64,000 nucleotides of DNA from Pontederia crassipes. Taxonomy: Eukaryota > Streptophyta > Magnoliopsida > Commelinales > Pontederiaceae. The notes below the pieces were generated by a model that searched no databases, was not told the origin of the DNA, and saw only the letters and a list, made by a program, of their open reading frames with translations. The stretch is taken from assembly GCA_030549335.1 (NCBI GenBank), contig CM060191.1, forward strand, positions 52,737,447-52,801,446, read 5' to 3'. Of this stretch, positions 37,653-49,399 are shown in pieces. Position numbers and translations under genes: made by a program. Each line of letters starts with the position of its first letter. The stretch's first letter is position 1.

Positions 37653-38385
37653 GTCTTACATGTTCCTAACTGAACACTTGCTGTTACTGTATCCTAATTT
37701 CTGATAAGAAAAACGTTTTTGGAATAGTTTGCTAAATTTAGACAACTATTCTGCTTTTTCGAGGGGGGAGGGGGGATAACTATTCTGCTAAGTGAATATT
37801 CATTAAGAAATAATGTCGACATTGCATTACAATCGTTCCTCTCTTAAAGGAGCAAATGTGATTGCACCAAGTTTCTAGAATCCATTTTTTATCATTTATC
37901 AGACAATGATCGACATTGATTTTATTCCGTGTATATTTTGATGTCGAATACTAGCAAGGTGTTGAGAACAAGGCTGATCTTATATCATGTTCGAATACTG
38001 TTTAGATGATTTTAAGGCTCGTCATTTCCTTGTTGTCAATTCCTCGTCAAGTCTTGCTGTGTTTATTGTCACTTTTTATGAAATAATGTCCAACTTACTG
38101 TTAGTAATTGAATAGCTGGTGTTAATGATAACTGTTTTTGGTGATTCAGGGCTAAAGGTTTATCATTCATCAAAGAGGAGCAAAAATTGGTATGCAAGGC
38201 CTATGGGACTTGGCAGCTTCCTGATTGTCACTTCTTTGATTAAGCGGTTGTTGATAACTTAGGCCGATCTAATCTCATGGTGACACACCGACTACTCCTC
38301 ACTGCAAGTTCAAGATGTCGCCGTCATGAATCAACATGTTACAAGTCCTCTATCGATGCTGTAAGTAAAATCGTGAAGAGACGCT

Positions 38386-38420
<35 letters not shown>

Positions 38421-40949
38421 GGGATGCACCTTTTGGATGTCAGAACTGTAATGAAGGGATGCGTTAAGTCTGTGCATGTGTGATCCACCCTTAGGACTTT
38501 CTGTAGCCAAGTTAAAACTTCGTTTTCTTGATCCTGTTGTTCTTTCATCTCACTACAACATGTGTGCATCAGACTGAGCCGTCCTGAGTAACAACCAAGG
38601 TTGCAACATTCTGTTTAACCGCCTCACTTGTTTCATCAGCTTCTCACTGGGAAGCAAGCACCGTGTACGTTTACGATGTCCAATGTCTAGTTCTTACTTG
38701 GATTGCTTAGCCGCCGGTGACCGGTCTACTTTCAAGTGGAAGTAAGCACATGTCAATTTTGTTGTATTTATTTTCTATAAAGATTGGCTACTGCCATTGG
38801 ATAAGCAAGTACGTTTGAATCCGAAAGAGACGTTATACTTGATCACCTATTTTTTTCCAAAATTGTGATTATTTTCGTTACCATCGATATTTAAATATCT
38901 CTTTGTGAGCACGAGGCTCTTGGATGTTCATAATTTTTCTTCAACTGGAGGGCAAAAGGAAAACAAGCATGGTGTTCTAACAATTGATGAATCATCATAT
39001 TGCCCTCCTAATAGAATTCGTGTATAATGATCAAGCAGAGGAACATTATGGTGCTTCAGCGCTCCCTTGGAGCTGTGACAAAATGTCTAATACATCAAAC
39101 GAACTGGTGACAGTCGCGAAAAGAGAAAGTTTTGTTTAAGATCATAAGCACACATAAAGGTCTCATGACTGGTGAAACTCAATTCATGAGATCAGAGAAA
39201 AAAAAACTAGTTCGACATTGCAATAGAGATACCAGCAAAGAAAGATAACATACTTCAGATGCTAAGAAGGAAAAGGATCATCTCCATATTTTGCTAGAAG
39301 CCATGATCCCTGCATGCATCCTGCAAGAAATATTTGACATTGCAAACGACATAAGAGAGCAATTCTTTTTTAATATCAGAGGGCAAAAGATTCAGTGATA
39401 TCAGATAAGACAACAAAGAGCATATTATAGATATATATATATATGAGGAATATTATAGTGCACACACATAGGTGTATACATATGCGATCACTCCATTTGA
39501 GACATCAAACTAAAACTATTTTAGTTATAACAGCTGAAATTTATACATATGCGATCACTTCCAACGCCGTTCATTTCATCCATAAGTACTATGGTGTGTA
39601 ATTTGTGGCAAGGATATTCATGCAAAAAAGGAGTGAATTTGTATGCTATCATTTGCACCAAAAGGAAAATGAGGCATTTTCTTCAATAATCTTTTACACG
39701 TATTGTTAGGTAAAACCAATGGCAAGAATATCTTAGTAAAACATCCTAATTCTTAAAACATATAACATCACTGACCAATCATGTTTAAAAGAATAGATGG
39801 ATAATATACATTAATCTTAAAGATTAAGATATGAATATTAAGACACCTGGGTTTCTTTTTTTATTTGCAATTTGTTATACTATTGGAGTCTAGATCTTTA
39901 AAGTAATGAAAAAAAAAAAGATATAAAGAAACTGTGTGATAAGGGAATGATGAAACTTTATGAAGTAAAATAGAGCACTAACATGTACAAATTGTTAGTC
40001 ATTAATGCTCCATTTGTGGACTCGGCCCATAGCCTATGTTACCCATTTTGTGGTTCCTGAGTGAAGATGTAACATCCTTATTTCCATAAAAAAATATTGT
40101 GCACTTTGACCATATGTAGCCTCATGATTTTCAAAATGCATCTCCAAGAGTTGCATGCCTGTTCATATAGATATATAATAATCAGCATCTTCTTTATGTA
40201 TTGTCCATGTAAAATTTGATTGTGTCAAAAATACACCTTTTAAGGTGTTAAGATTATAAAATTAATGATGATGCTCTTCCTAATGACTTAAACTTAGCAC
40301 ATCTAATTTTCACATGGCTTTAGAGCCAGTTCAAACCTCATTGATGCTCGTATTGAAAAAAGTATGTTTTCTCCCTTCGTTGTCCACGCGATGGATTGGC
40401 TTGGGCTAAACCAAAGTTGTCAGCGGGCCACACGTTAGGGGATATTAAGATTATAAAATCAATATGTTGCGCTTCCTAACGATTTAAACTTTTAGGAAAA
40501 TCGGTAGCACATAAATTTTCATATAAGGATTCAACATTTTCGTGAGATTTTCTTCTCCATGATCCAGAGAATGTAATGCATGTCCATATATACATCTAGG
40601 GCCAATATCCTTCTCATATTTGTCCATAAAAAATTTGACCAAGTGTTGCAAAGATAGTAAGAGATGACCAACTACATTGATTGTTAGAAGTAATGAAACA
40701 GCTCCATGCACTGACACAAAAAGGGTAGCAATTCTAGAATCTCATTTGTTTTTCAGCAATCTTTGGTCTTGTACACAATACAAGAATGCATGACTTGAGA
40801 ATGAATAGGCTTTAGTTATACAATGCAGTATCGGGCTTGATGTTATATCAAGCAGTAGTATTCCTCTCAATGTTCCTCTCGTTTTTCATTCGGTAGTAGT
40901 CTTTAGTTGTACAATTGAATTTGAGTGTCCGAAAAAATTATCACTCTTT
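37653..40949. other. Intergenic spacer, no gene recognised
   Basis: Mixed-composition sequence with a (CT)n microsatellite at about 38387-38416 and A-homopolymers near 39201 and 39910. Short frames on both strands (for example 40484-40717 minus) match nothing I know. Part of 37700-38600 could be the end of a longer F-box transcript, but no splice evidence decides this. Confidence 0.4.
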
Positions 40950-41460
40950 GGATATGTTTGGTTGGGAGTGAAAGAAGGGGAGTCGATGGGAAGAGAAAGT
41001 CATAAATTAGAGGGGAATGGAGGAGAAAATCCCCTCCTTTCCCCTACATTCCTCTTCAATATCTCATTTTTCTTTCACTCCTTCATTCCCCTTCAATATC
41101 CCATTTTTCTTTCACCCTCAAATGAAGGTGAAAAGGAGGGGAAAGAAATACTTAACATATGTTTTCATCTTTGATTATATAAATTAAACATATATGGATA
41201 TTTTTCTTTCACTCCTCCATTCCCTTTCAATATCCCATTTTTCTTTCACCCTCAAATGAAGGTGGAAAGAAGGGGAAAGAGATACTTAACATATGTTTTC
41301 ATCTTTGATCATATAAATTAAACATATATGGATATATAAAGAATAAAATCGTCTAAATAAAATAATAACTTAACAATTCTCTTCCCTTCTTTTTCCCACA
41401 TTCCCTTCCCATTATTTCCCTTCCCATTCTTTACCTCCCCTTAATGAAGTTGAAAGACTG
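40950..41460. repeat. MITE-like repeat with a 134-bp internal tandem duplication
   Basis: It opens near TATGTTTGGTTGGGAG and closes near CCTCCCCTTAATGAAG, the look of many plant MITEs; a related sequence is at 62655-62930. Within it, a unit starting TTTTTCTTTCACTCC at about 41067 is repeated at 41201 (134-bp period) with few differences. Terminal inverted repeats and TSD are not clear. Confidence 0.45.
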
Positions 41461-41694
41461 TTGGAAAAATGGCACTGCCTGCCAGAACCAGATCCTATTT
41501 GCTAGCAAGTGCATACCATCTACAGCAGTGTCACGCCTGGCCTAAGTGCCCAACTGACGATGAAACGGAAACAGGAACATGCGTTGATCCACTATCGGAG
41601 ATTCAGAGGATTCATGGTTAGAAACGCTATGTGAATCAAAGGCACATGATTCCTCAGAACATACCATAATTTAGGAACAACGACATTGAAAGCA

Positions 41695-41861
41695 ACAACA
41701 ACAACAAAGTCTTATCCCACTAGATGGGGTCGGCTACATGAATCATACGACGCTATGTTCATGAGATTTGACAGGGTTTTACGCTGGCTGTCGGGGACTA
41801 ACACAACCCTTCTCCTTTATCCGGACTTGAAACCGGCTATAAAACATAGGCGGAGTTAACT
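41695..41861 (-). mobile_element. Au-like SINE with a 15-bp TSD
   Basis: On the minus strand the element holds a Pol III B-box-like GGTTTCAAGTCC (41823-41834). It ends with GACCCCATCTAGTGGGATAA and a TTGTTGTTGTTG tail, hallmarks of the Au SINE family widespread in plants. A perfect 15-bp direct repeat, ACGACATTGAAAGCA, flanks it (41680-41694 and 41862-41876), as expected from target-primed reverse transcription. The body is about 167 bp, close to the family length. It lies 150 bp past the TCP stop codon. Confidence 0.85.
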
Positions 41862-42028
41862 ACGACATTGAAAGCACTAGAAAAAATTTGTTACATGCAG
41901 GAGAGCAGGAACGATTTTGAGGTTATACTAAACAGAACAATTATGGAACAAATAAGTGCTTAAAATTTGGTGTCACTACTAACCCACAATTTGACAGGAG
42001 GAGCACAATGCATGAGATTTCAACGGTT

Positions 42029-43438
42029 TCAGCTCTTGTCCTTCCTTTTCAGATCCGAATGCCGGAATACATCCGCATAGCAGAGCTGAAGGCGGCCGTC
42101 GTCGAAGCCCATGGAGAATTGATTTTGCGCACTGCTCGTCGCCGCCGTCGCACTGCCTAAAAAGAACGGCAGGGTTGGTTCGTCGACTGGAGTAGAGAGC
42201 TTCTGTATGTGGTTGTAGCTGTGGTGGTGGTGGTGGTGAGACAACTGAGAGGGCGAATTGGACTGAAGGGTCCCCCTGGTGAAACCCGCAAGACCTGGCG
42301 ACATAGAGAAGTTGAGGTTGTAGTCCCCCGTCGCCGCCACCGCCGAGACGGGAATGAGATGGTCCTGCAAGAAGGAGGAGAACGGGTGCATCTCCTGATG
42401 GTCTCCCGGTCCCGTCGCAGCAGCAGCTGCTGCTGCAATGTTGTACGGGATCATACCTGGCGCGGAACTGTGCACAGAATGGTTCGATGGCGAGTACCCT
42501 GACCGAAGGTGAGGGGCTTTCTGCGGTTGGGTAAAGAAACCTGCTTGGCCAAAGCAATCAGCCCTAGTAGATGTCTTCTTCTGAACGGAGTTAGGAGCAG
42601 GCTCCATCCCGCCGGCGGAGACAGCGTTGACGACATCTCCACTGTTACCGCTGTTACCGCCGCCGCTTGTGAGGAGTTCAGTGAACGACGACGAGTGTGA
42701 GTTAAGGGCTGGGTTGAGGTTCTTCTGGTCATGGTCCGAAGCAGTCACATGGCATTTGGCTTCGTCTGCATCTTTCCCCTTATCTTTGGCCGCTCTTTCG
42801 CGTGCTTGCTCTCGCGCCTTGACGCGGCTCTCCGACGTCCGCGAGAGCGACAAGATAGAACCTTTGCTCGTCTCCGAGGTGCTACTGCATCCGGACTTCG
42901 CCGACAGGTTCTGTTGCTGGTTGTAGCTTGGCGCCCCCTCTGGACTCGCATCCATCGACTTATCCTCGTCCGCGGCCGGAGGAGGCGGTGGATTGGGGAA
43001 ACCATCAAGCGCTGGGAGTTCGTTGATGGCTGCGGCAGCCGCCTTGATCAACCACTCGATGGCTTTGCTCGGCTGATCGTATCCAAGGCGGTCCTGGAGA
43101 TCATAGAATTGGATGGCGGTCGACACCGACAGCCGAACCCTCCGGTCACGCAGCCCCTTGGCCGTGTAGACCTTGCTGTGCCGATCCTTCCCGCCGGAAG
43201 CGCGGGCCACACGATAAATCCTCGAAGATATGTGGTTCTGCCAGAGGGAACTTGCAGCGTTGCTCCCGGATCCACCGCCGTTTGCTCCTCCGTTCCCTTC
43301 TCCATCCTCCTCCTCATCGTCCTCGTCCTCGTCCTCGCCCTGGTGTTGTTGCTCCTTGTGGCCTATCTTGGCAGCTGGACCGACGTTGGCCACTCGGGAG
43401 CGCTTGCGGGCGTGGTGGCGGTCCTCATCTGCCTCCAT
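42029..43438 (-). CDS. TCP2: CIN-class TCP transcription factor, TCP2/TCP24-like
   Basis: DNA-binding nuclear regulator of the class that restrains cell proliferation at leaf margins. The single-exon frame gives 469 residues. The acidic N-terminus contains a basic HHARKRSR string. The TCP domain spans about 82-140: basic [21 protein letters not shown], then helix-loop-helix through [20 protein letters not shown]. An arginine-rich R domain at about 204-222 ([17 protein letters not shown]) with the [16 protein letters not shown] variant points to the TCP2/TCP24 (rice PCF-type) branch rather than TCP4. A seven-Ala run and a six-His run follow. A miR319 target site lies near the C-terminus (42258-42277). 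The frame is intact and GC-rich. No longer in-frame start was found upstream. The branch is clear; orthology to TCP2 versus TCP24 is not. Confidence 0.95.
   Translation of the reverse strand: MEADEDRHHARKRSRVANVGPAAKIGHKEQQHQGEDEDEDDEEEDGEGNGGANGGGSGSNAASSLWQNHISSRIYRVARASGGKDRHSKVYTAKGLRDRRVRLSVSTAIQFYDLQDRLGYDQPSKAIEWLIKAAAAAINELPALDGFPNPPPPPAADEDKSMDASPEGAPSYNQQQNLSAKSGCSSTSETSKGSILSLSRTSESRVKAREQARERAAKDKGKDADEAKCHVTASDHDQKNLNPALNSHSSSFTELLTSGGGNSGNSGDVVNAVSAGGMEPAPNSVQKKTSTRADCFGQAGFFTQPQKAPHLRSGYSPSNHSVHSSAPGMIPYNIAAAAAAATGPGDHQEMHPFSSFLQDHLIPVSAVAATGDYNLNFSMSPGLAGFTRGTLQSNSPSQLSHHHHHHSYNHIQKLSTPVDEPTLPFFLGSATAATSSAQNQFSMGFDDGRLQLCYADVFRHSDLKRKDKS
42258..42277 (-). promoter_or_regulatory. 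miR319 target site in the TCP mRNA
   Basis: On the minus (mRNA) strand this 20-base site reads AGGGGGACCCTTCAGTCCAA, the well-known miR319/JAW target of CIN-type TCPs. It is in frame and encodes part of RGTLQSNS. Conservation implies cleavage of the transcript by miR319 in young tissues. Confidence 0.92.
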
Positions 43439-45486
43439 TCCTCTTGCATAACTTGGCGGAGCGCCCCAAAGATCGGATTTTGAACACCTTTCTCGTTCTT
43501 ATCTCTGCATCTGGATCTCCCTGTTGGTCTCAATATGACTGCTACAGTAAAGCCGCTACTCGTCTCTCTAGGTGCTCCTGCTCACCAGACGGCCATAAAT
43601 AAGCAGCGGCTGTGCGGCCTGTAACAGTAGCAACAGCAACGTCTGCGACGAGGGCAGCAGAAGAACAGTAAAATATGTTGAAGGCAAAAACACAAAAAAA
43701 AAAACTTACAAAAGGACGGCAACTTTTTCAATCACTTTAAAAGTGAAGAAGGCCAAACGAAGAAAAACCAAAATTGATTTTCTTTTCTATTTTCAACAAC
43801 AACAAAAAATTATTGTTTGAATAGCAATATAACTTTTAATATAGAAGAAAATACAAAGAAAATTAAAGTTCCATTTTCCTCGGAACTAAAAACAATATGT
43901 AAATTAAATTAGAAGTAATAAATATTCTCATAACTTTCATCTATTTTTTTAACCTTTATTTTGTGTTTGGATTGAGAATTTGCACTTCTGAGGAACTAAT
44001 CGATATAGAATATTTTAAATGGGGTAAGTAAGAATTAAAGATATAATTTATTATTTTGTTATGCATAAATTATTGTAAATTAAAATATTATTTATTTAGT
44101 TAGTTAAAATAATTATTACAAAAAATTATAATTTATTATTTTCCCTGTGTTATTGATATCATAAATTTTAAAAAAATATTTATATTAAGTTAAATAATTT
44201 ATTTTATAAACTGAATAATATTATATTAATAAATAAAATAGTATATTTATTATTATTTGAGATAATATAAAAATAGTTTAATAAATAATATCAAGATTAA
44301 ATATTAATATTAATAATATTTTACTAATTAAAATATAATAAATAATTGAAATAAAAAAGCAAAAAAAAAAGTAGCACGTTCTCGTCGTGCAAGTTCTCGC
44401 CAGGGCGGACCTAAGTACTGGGTGAGGGGGGCCCAAACACTTAAATTTTTTTTAACTATATATATTTTATATAAATTTTAGCGTAATGTAGATAACCATT
44501 AAATGATGAAAAGTCTAATTATAAACATAATACTTATTCTGGTGTATTGGTAAAGCCTCTAAATGATTAATGTAGAGGTCGTGGGATCAAATATGAACAT
44601 TGTGGAGGCCTCAAATTGGGTCTCGATCCACGCTTGGTTCTTGCGAACAAACGTGACCGGAACTTGACGCATCTTATCATGTATGATGTTTAGTAAAAAA
44701 TAAATTAAATAGAAAAAATATATGTGATGAGTTAATTTTAATGTGTATTTGAATTAAAAATATGTATTAAAAATATATATTAAAAATTTGTTAAAAAAAT
44801 TAATATATATTAATATTTTTTATTGAAAATTTTTGTTAAAAGATATTATTTAAGTATAAAAAACCATTTTTTAATAATTTAATGAAATATTAATATTTCA
44901 ATAAAATAATAAGTAATAAATAATATTATATTAATTCTTTATAATAAATATTTTATATATAATAAAAAAATTATTTTACATAGAAAAGGTAAAGAAAAAA
45001 TGGTAAAAGAAAAAAAACCTCGAAAATTAAGTTCCTCGAAGGTTAGGGAACTAGTTGGATGATTCTAGCTAAAATAATTTGAGAAAAAGAAAAGATAAAG
45101 TTAGTAGTTTTGCACGGAAAGGAAAAAAGCCAAATAATGCAATATTTGAAGGCACGTGTGGGTGATCATGCGTCAAACGATGCCACTACAAAAATCTAAA
45201 ATCAAATTTAGTCGTATGAATAAGTTGTTCACTTTTGGTGCTACTAACTTTTTCAAATTTAATCTTTGAAGTCACGAAGAATTTTTTTTAAAAAAAATTT
45301 ATTAATCATCAATGATTGGTTTAAAATCCTAAAAAAAATTCTTCTTTTTTCTTTTCGGTAAGATGTTACAAAGTTAGGAGGTAGGATTTGATAGCTCAAC
45401 ACAAACTTTAAATCGGATGACGGCAAGAAGAAAAAAGAAATGGACGGATCTACGGATGGGATTGAGTTGTCGATTTAGGAGGTCAA
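43439..45486. other. TCP upstream region and AT-rich spacer
   Basis: The first ~250 bp are GC-balanced and pyrimidine-rich on the minus strand, the likely leader and core promoter of the TCP gene. Beyond about 43700 it is very AT-rich with homopolymers, and no gene is seen. Around 44520-44660 lies a moderately complex block (TATTGGTAAAGCCTC..GTGGGATCAAA) with a faint tRNA-like look, too weak to call a SINE. Confidence 0.45.
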
Positions 45487-46187
45487 ATTCATTTTGTGCC
45501 TACCATCCGACCGTTCCTTAAATTAATCGATGGAATTTGTTAATTAATTAAATCAGTCCTAAGAAATGTGGCCATTCAAAATCTTCTGTTAGCTAGTTTC
45601 GACTAATCAAAATTTCTAATTCGGTTGGATGGATTCATCAATTTATTCAAAGACAAAAGTAATATTGTAAAATAATATTAAATATATTGAAATATTTTTT
45701 AAAAAAATAATTATTATTCAAATGAATAATAAAAACCAAATTTCGTCATAGCAACAAATAAATAATAAGTATTTGGATAAAAAAATGTTTAAACAACAAT
45801 ATTTAAAATTTTAAAAAATAAAGAAGATTTGTTTCAAGTAAATTAATTGTGATGTGATGGCGTAAAACATATTATTTACTGAAAATACATACAAACTTAT
45901 CACAGATATTATAAATCTTTACGACAAATAACTTAATATACCGAATACATAAATTTTATTTTACTTATGGATTACCAACCCTCAAATTTCGATGATAAAG
46001 AGATCAAAATACATCATTACATGTGTCACGAGAAAGTAGCTCATAAACAACAGTTAGCTACTACATGTTGGCCATTTGTAGAATCTAAAGCCCGCGATTT
46101 TGTATTCATTGGCACCACGTGGACCTCCCTCTCTATCTCTCTCTACTGCATCTGAAACCCTCCCTTTGTTGTAATATATATATATAG

Positions 46188-46231
<44 letters not shown>

Positions 46232-46270
46232 TGAAGTTTTGACGCATCCTTCGTATACGATATGAAAAAG
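45487..46270. repeat. Segmental duplication, copy A
   Basis: Matches copy B (47030-47266 continuing at 52545-53045) almost throughout, with scattered substitutions: for example TACCATCCGACCGTTCC, GTTGGATGGATTCATC, GATGGCGTAAAACAT and CATGTTGGCCATTTGTAG occur in both in the same order. It contains no recognisable gene. It ends in (AAT)n and TTGAAGTTTTGACGCATCC at the border with the MULE-like fragment. Confidence 0.9.
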
Positions 46271-47015
46271 GGGTAAATTACATCAAATATCCTTTAACTT
46301 TAATATTCGCTCAGTGATATCCTTCAACTTCATTTTGTAACACCCTTTCATCTTTTAACGCATTTCACTCGATACCCTTTTTACATGGGATAGTCGATTT
46401 TTTGGTTTTTCGTCAACGTGACGTCCACGTGTCCATCTCCTCTCTTCTCCACGCAAATAGTCATCCGATGTGGCATGCTCTGACGTGGCACATAAAATTA
46501 CACAAATGCCTTTCATCTTTTAATACATTTCACCTTATGCCCTCTTTACTTGTGACAGACAGTTTTCCGATTTTTCATCAACGTGGTATCGACGTGGTCA
46601 TCTCCTTTCTCCTCCATGCAAATAGTCGTCCAATATGGCATGCTCCGACATCGCACCACATATTAAATAATCTTACTTATTATAAGTTGATCACTCATTG
46701 TTAAATTATTTTCTTATTTCCCTCTTTGTCGTCGTTCGCGTGAAACCTCCTTCGTCGTTCGCACTCCTTCGTCGTTCGCTTTCTTCATCGTTCACCTTTC
46801 GCGTTCGTCGGTCGCCGTCTTTGTCCAAATTGGTGTAATTTTATGTGCATTTGATGAGCAAACTTTAAAGTTGGATGACATTTTATGTAATTTTATGCGT
46901 CACGTCGGATCATGTCACGTCGGACATTTATTTGCATGGAAGAGAGAGGAGATAACCACGTGGACACAACGTCAATGAATAATCAGAAAACTGACTGTCA
47001 CAAGTAAAGAGGGCA
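46271..47015. mobile_element. MULE-like fold-back element, truncated relative of 29089-30245
   Basis: The left end GGGTAAATTACATC and the arm (CCTTTAACTTT, CGCAAATAGTC-TCCGA-GTGGCATGCTC) match the complete element at 29089-30245. The loop sequence with TTCGTCGTTCGC repeats follows from about 46720 to 46830. The right arm is cut short within AAGTAAAGAGGGCAT, which lies inside the arm of the complete element, so the right end is lost and no TSD can be found. It sits exactly between duplication copies A and B. Confidence 0.8.
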
Positions 47016-47266
47016 TTTGTTAATTAATTAATTCATTTTGGGCCTACCATCCGACCGTTCCTTAAATTAATCAATGGAATTTGTTAATTAATTAAACTAG
47101 TCCTAAGAAATGTGTCCATTCAAAATCTTATGTTAGCTAGTTTCGACTAATAAAAATTTCTAATTCGGTTGGATGGATTCATCAATTTATTCAAAGACAA
47201 AAGTAATATTGTAAAATAATATTAAATATATTGAATTTTTTTTATAAAATAATTATTATTCAAAAT

Positions 47267-47885
47267 TATTGAGAAAAAAGGCTGAACTGATAGTTGCGGA
47301 ATTATCTTTTTTTCCCTTTTTAATGTGCACAATAATAATGGGATGATGACAATAATATAGCAGAATTAAATCAGACCTAAGACTCAGAGAATTGACATGG
47401 AAAACCCCTAGAGGAAAAAACTACGGGAGTAAGAAAATCTTCCACTATGAAATAATAGTAGGTTATAAAGTATCTTCTCTGAACTATGCAGAGGATTATA
47501 ATAATAATCTCAAGAATTAATCTTGAATGCCACAGAATAAATATCTCTCGAAAATGAGGATAGAAGTCAGAACGATCTCACCGGAATATGAGAAATAGAT
47601 GAGAATGCTGCTGAGAAGTAATGCCTGAAGTTTCATTGAGAACGGATAAGAACTCGTTTCCGAAACGAACCCCGAAATTTTCTTCTTTCTCTTCTCTTTT
47701 TTCTCTTTCTCGGTAGCTGTGCGCACTGCCCGCTTCAAGGGATGGTTACATCCTTTTATAGCTTTAGATGATAAACTTCACGTTGGATTTCTTTCCTCCT
47801 CCGTCTCGAATTCGTGTTTGACGTCAACGTGCTTTTTCCCTTTTTTTCTCAATCGTTGTCGGACTCGCATGGCAAGAATCCAACA
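47267..47885 (-). repeat. 3' LTR of the copia element
   Basis: It begins TATTGAG (decayed TGTTGGA) and ends CCAACA. It aligns along its whole length with 51937-52544. Confidence 0.92.
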
Positions 47886-47900
47886 AACTCTCCCTTCTTT

Positions 47901-49399
47901 CTATGTTAAGGAATCCACCAAGCCTGCATGCTCTCTGCAGAATTCGGTCTTCTCTCTCGGTAGAGGCTTTGTCATCATATCTGACGTATTATTGTCAGTA
48001 TGGATCTTGCGAAGAAAGAATTTCTTCTTCGTTTTGTCGCGAATCCAATGATATCGGATATCAATATGCTTGGACTTAGAGTGGAAACTAGAATGCTTAC
48101 TCAGATGTATAGCACTCTGATTGTCGCAGTGGTTAATGTACTTCTCCTGCGTCAAACCTAAGTCCCTCAAAAACTGTCTCATCCACAGAATTCCCTTACC
48201 TGCTTTAGTAGCTGTGATATATTCTGTTTCAGTCGTTGATAGCAACACACTTTTGTAACTTAGATTGCCATGAGACTGCTGCTCCTGCGAATATCATTAA
48301 GTAACCAGAAGTTAACTTTCGACTATCAATGTCTCCTACCATATCAGAGTCAGTAAATCTTTCTAACACTAGCTCAGCGTTTTCGAAACATAAGCATATC
48401 TTAGACGTGCCTTGAAGATATCTGCGAATCCACTTGACTGCATCCCAATGCTCTCTACCAGGATTTGATATGAATCGACTCACCATACCAACTACATATG
48501 CTATGTTTGGCCTTGTGCAAATCATTGCATACATCAGACTGTCAACTACAGATGCGTATGAGACGTTCTTCATTTTTTGCTTCTCGATTGTGCTCCTCGG
48601 ACACTGTCTAGAACTCAACTTGAAGTGACCTGCAAGTGGCGATGTAACTGTCTTCTTCATGTTGAACCTCTCCAAGACTTTATCGATGTATGTTTCTTGG
48701 GATAATCATAGCTTGCGCTGCTCTCGGTCACGGGTGATCCTCATGCCGAGGATATTTTTGCAGCGCCTAGGTCTTTCATGGAAAAGCATTGACTCGGCTC
48801 ATGCTTTAACTTGTCAATCTTGCTTTTATCTCAACCTACAATAAGCATGTCATCAACATATAACAACAGGATAATAAAATCATCATGTGAAAAATATTTC
48901 ACAAAGACATAATGATCTGATCTGGTCTTATTGTATCTTTGCTGCGTCATGAACGACTCAAACTTTTTGTACCACTGACGAGATGCTTGTTTGAGTCCAT
49001 ATCAGCTTTTCTGCAATTTACACACCAGGTTTTCTTTTCCTTTCTCTTGGAAATCCTCTGGTTGTTCCATGTAAATCTCTTCTTCCAAGTCACCATGGAG
49101 AAAAGTTGTCTTGACGTCTAATTGTTGAATTTTCAAGTCCTTGGTAGCAGCTAATCTAAGAACCACTCGAATTGATGACATTTTGACCACTAGTGAGAAT
49201 ATCTCGTCAAAATCAATTCCTTCCTTGTGACTGAACCTCTTGACAACTAATCTTACCTTGTATCTTGAGTGTGAATTATTCTTTTCACTCTTCAGTCGAA
49301 ACACTCACTTATTCTTGAGTGTTCTCTTCCCTTTAGGAAGCTTCACCAGTTTGTAAGTGTTGTTCTCATGCAGAGATTGTATCTCATCCTGCATGACTT
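47901..49399 (-). pseudogene. Copia reverse transcriptase and RNase H, broken
   Basis: 49002-49304 carries the RT N-terminal motifs (YKVRLVVKRFSHKEGIDFDEIFS, QQLDVKTTFLHGDLEEEIYM). The catalytic YVDD is encoded at 48849-48860 in the next open piece. 48229-48675 holds the region around RPNIAYVVGMVSRF and FTDSDMVGDIDSRKLTSGY. 47901-48248 ends RNase H with TETEYITATKAGKGILWMRQF, CDNQSAIHLSKH and KHIDIRYHWIRDK. At least three frame breaks separate these pieces. Frame ends abut the polypurine tract. Confidence 0.92.

Noticed and set aside
42731..43483. 250-codon open frame antisense to the TCP gene
   Set aside because: Shadow of a GC-rich coding region; the minus frame has the TCP domain, R domain and miR319 site.
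44520..44690. tRNA-like block considered as a SINE
   Set aside because: The A- and B-box resemblance is weak and no tail or target-site duplication was found.
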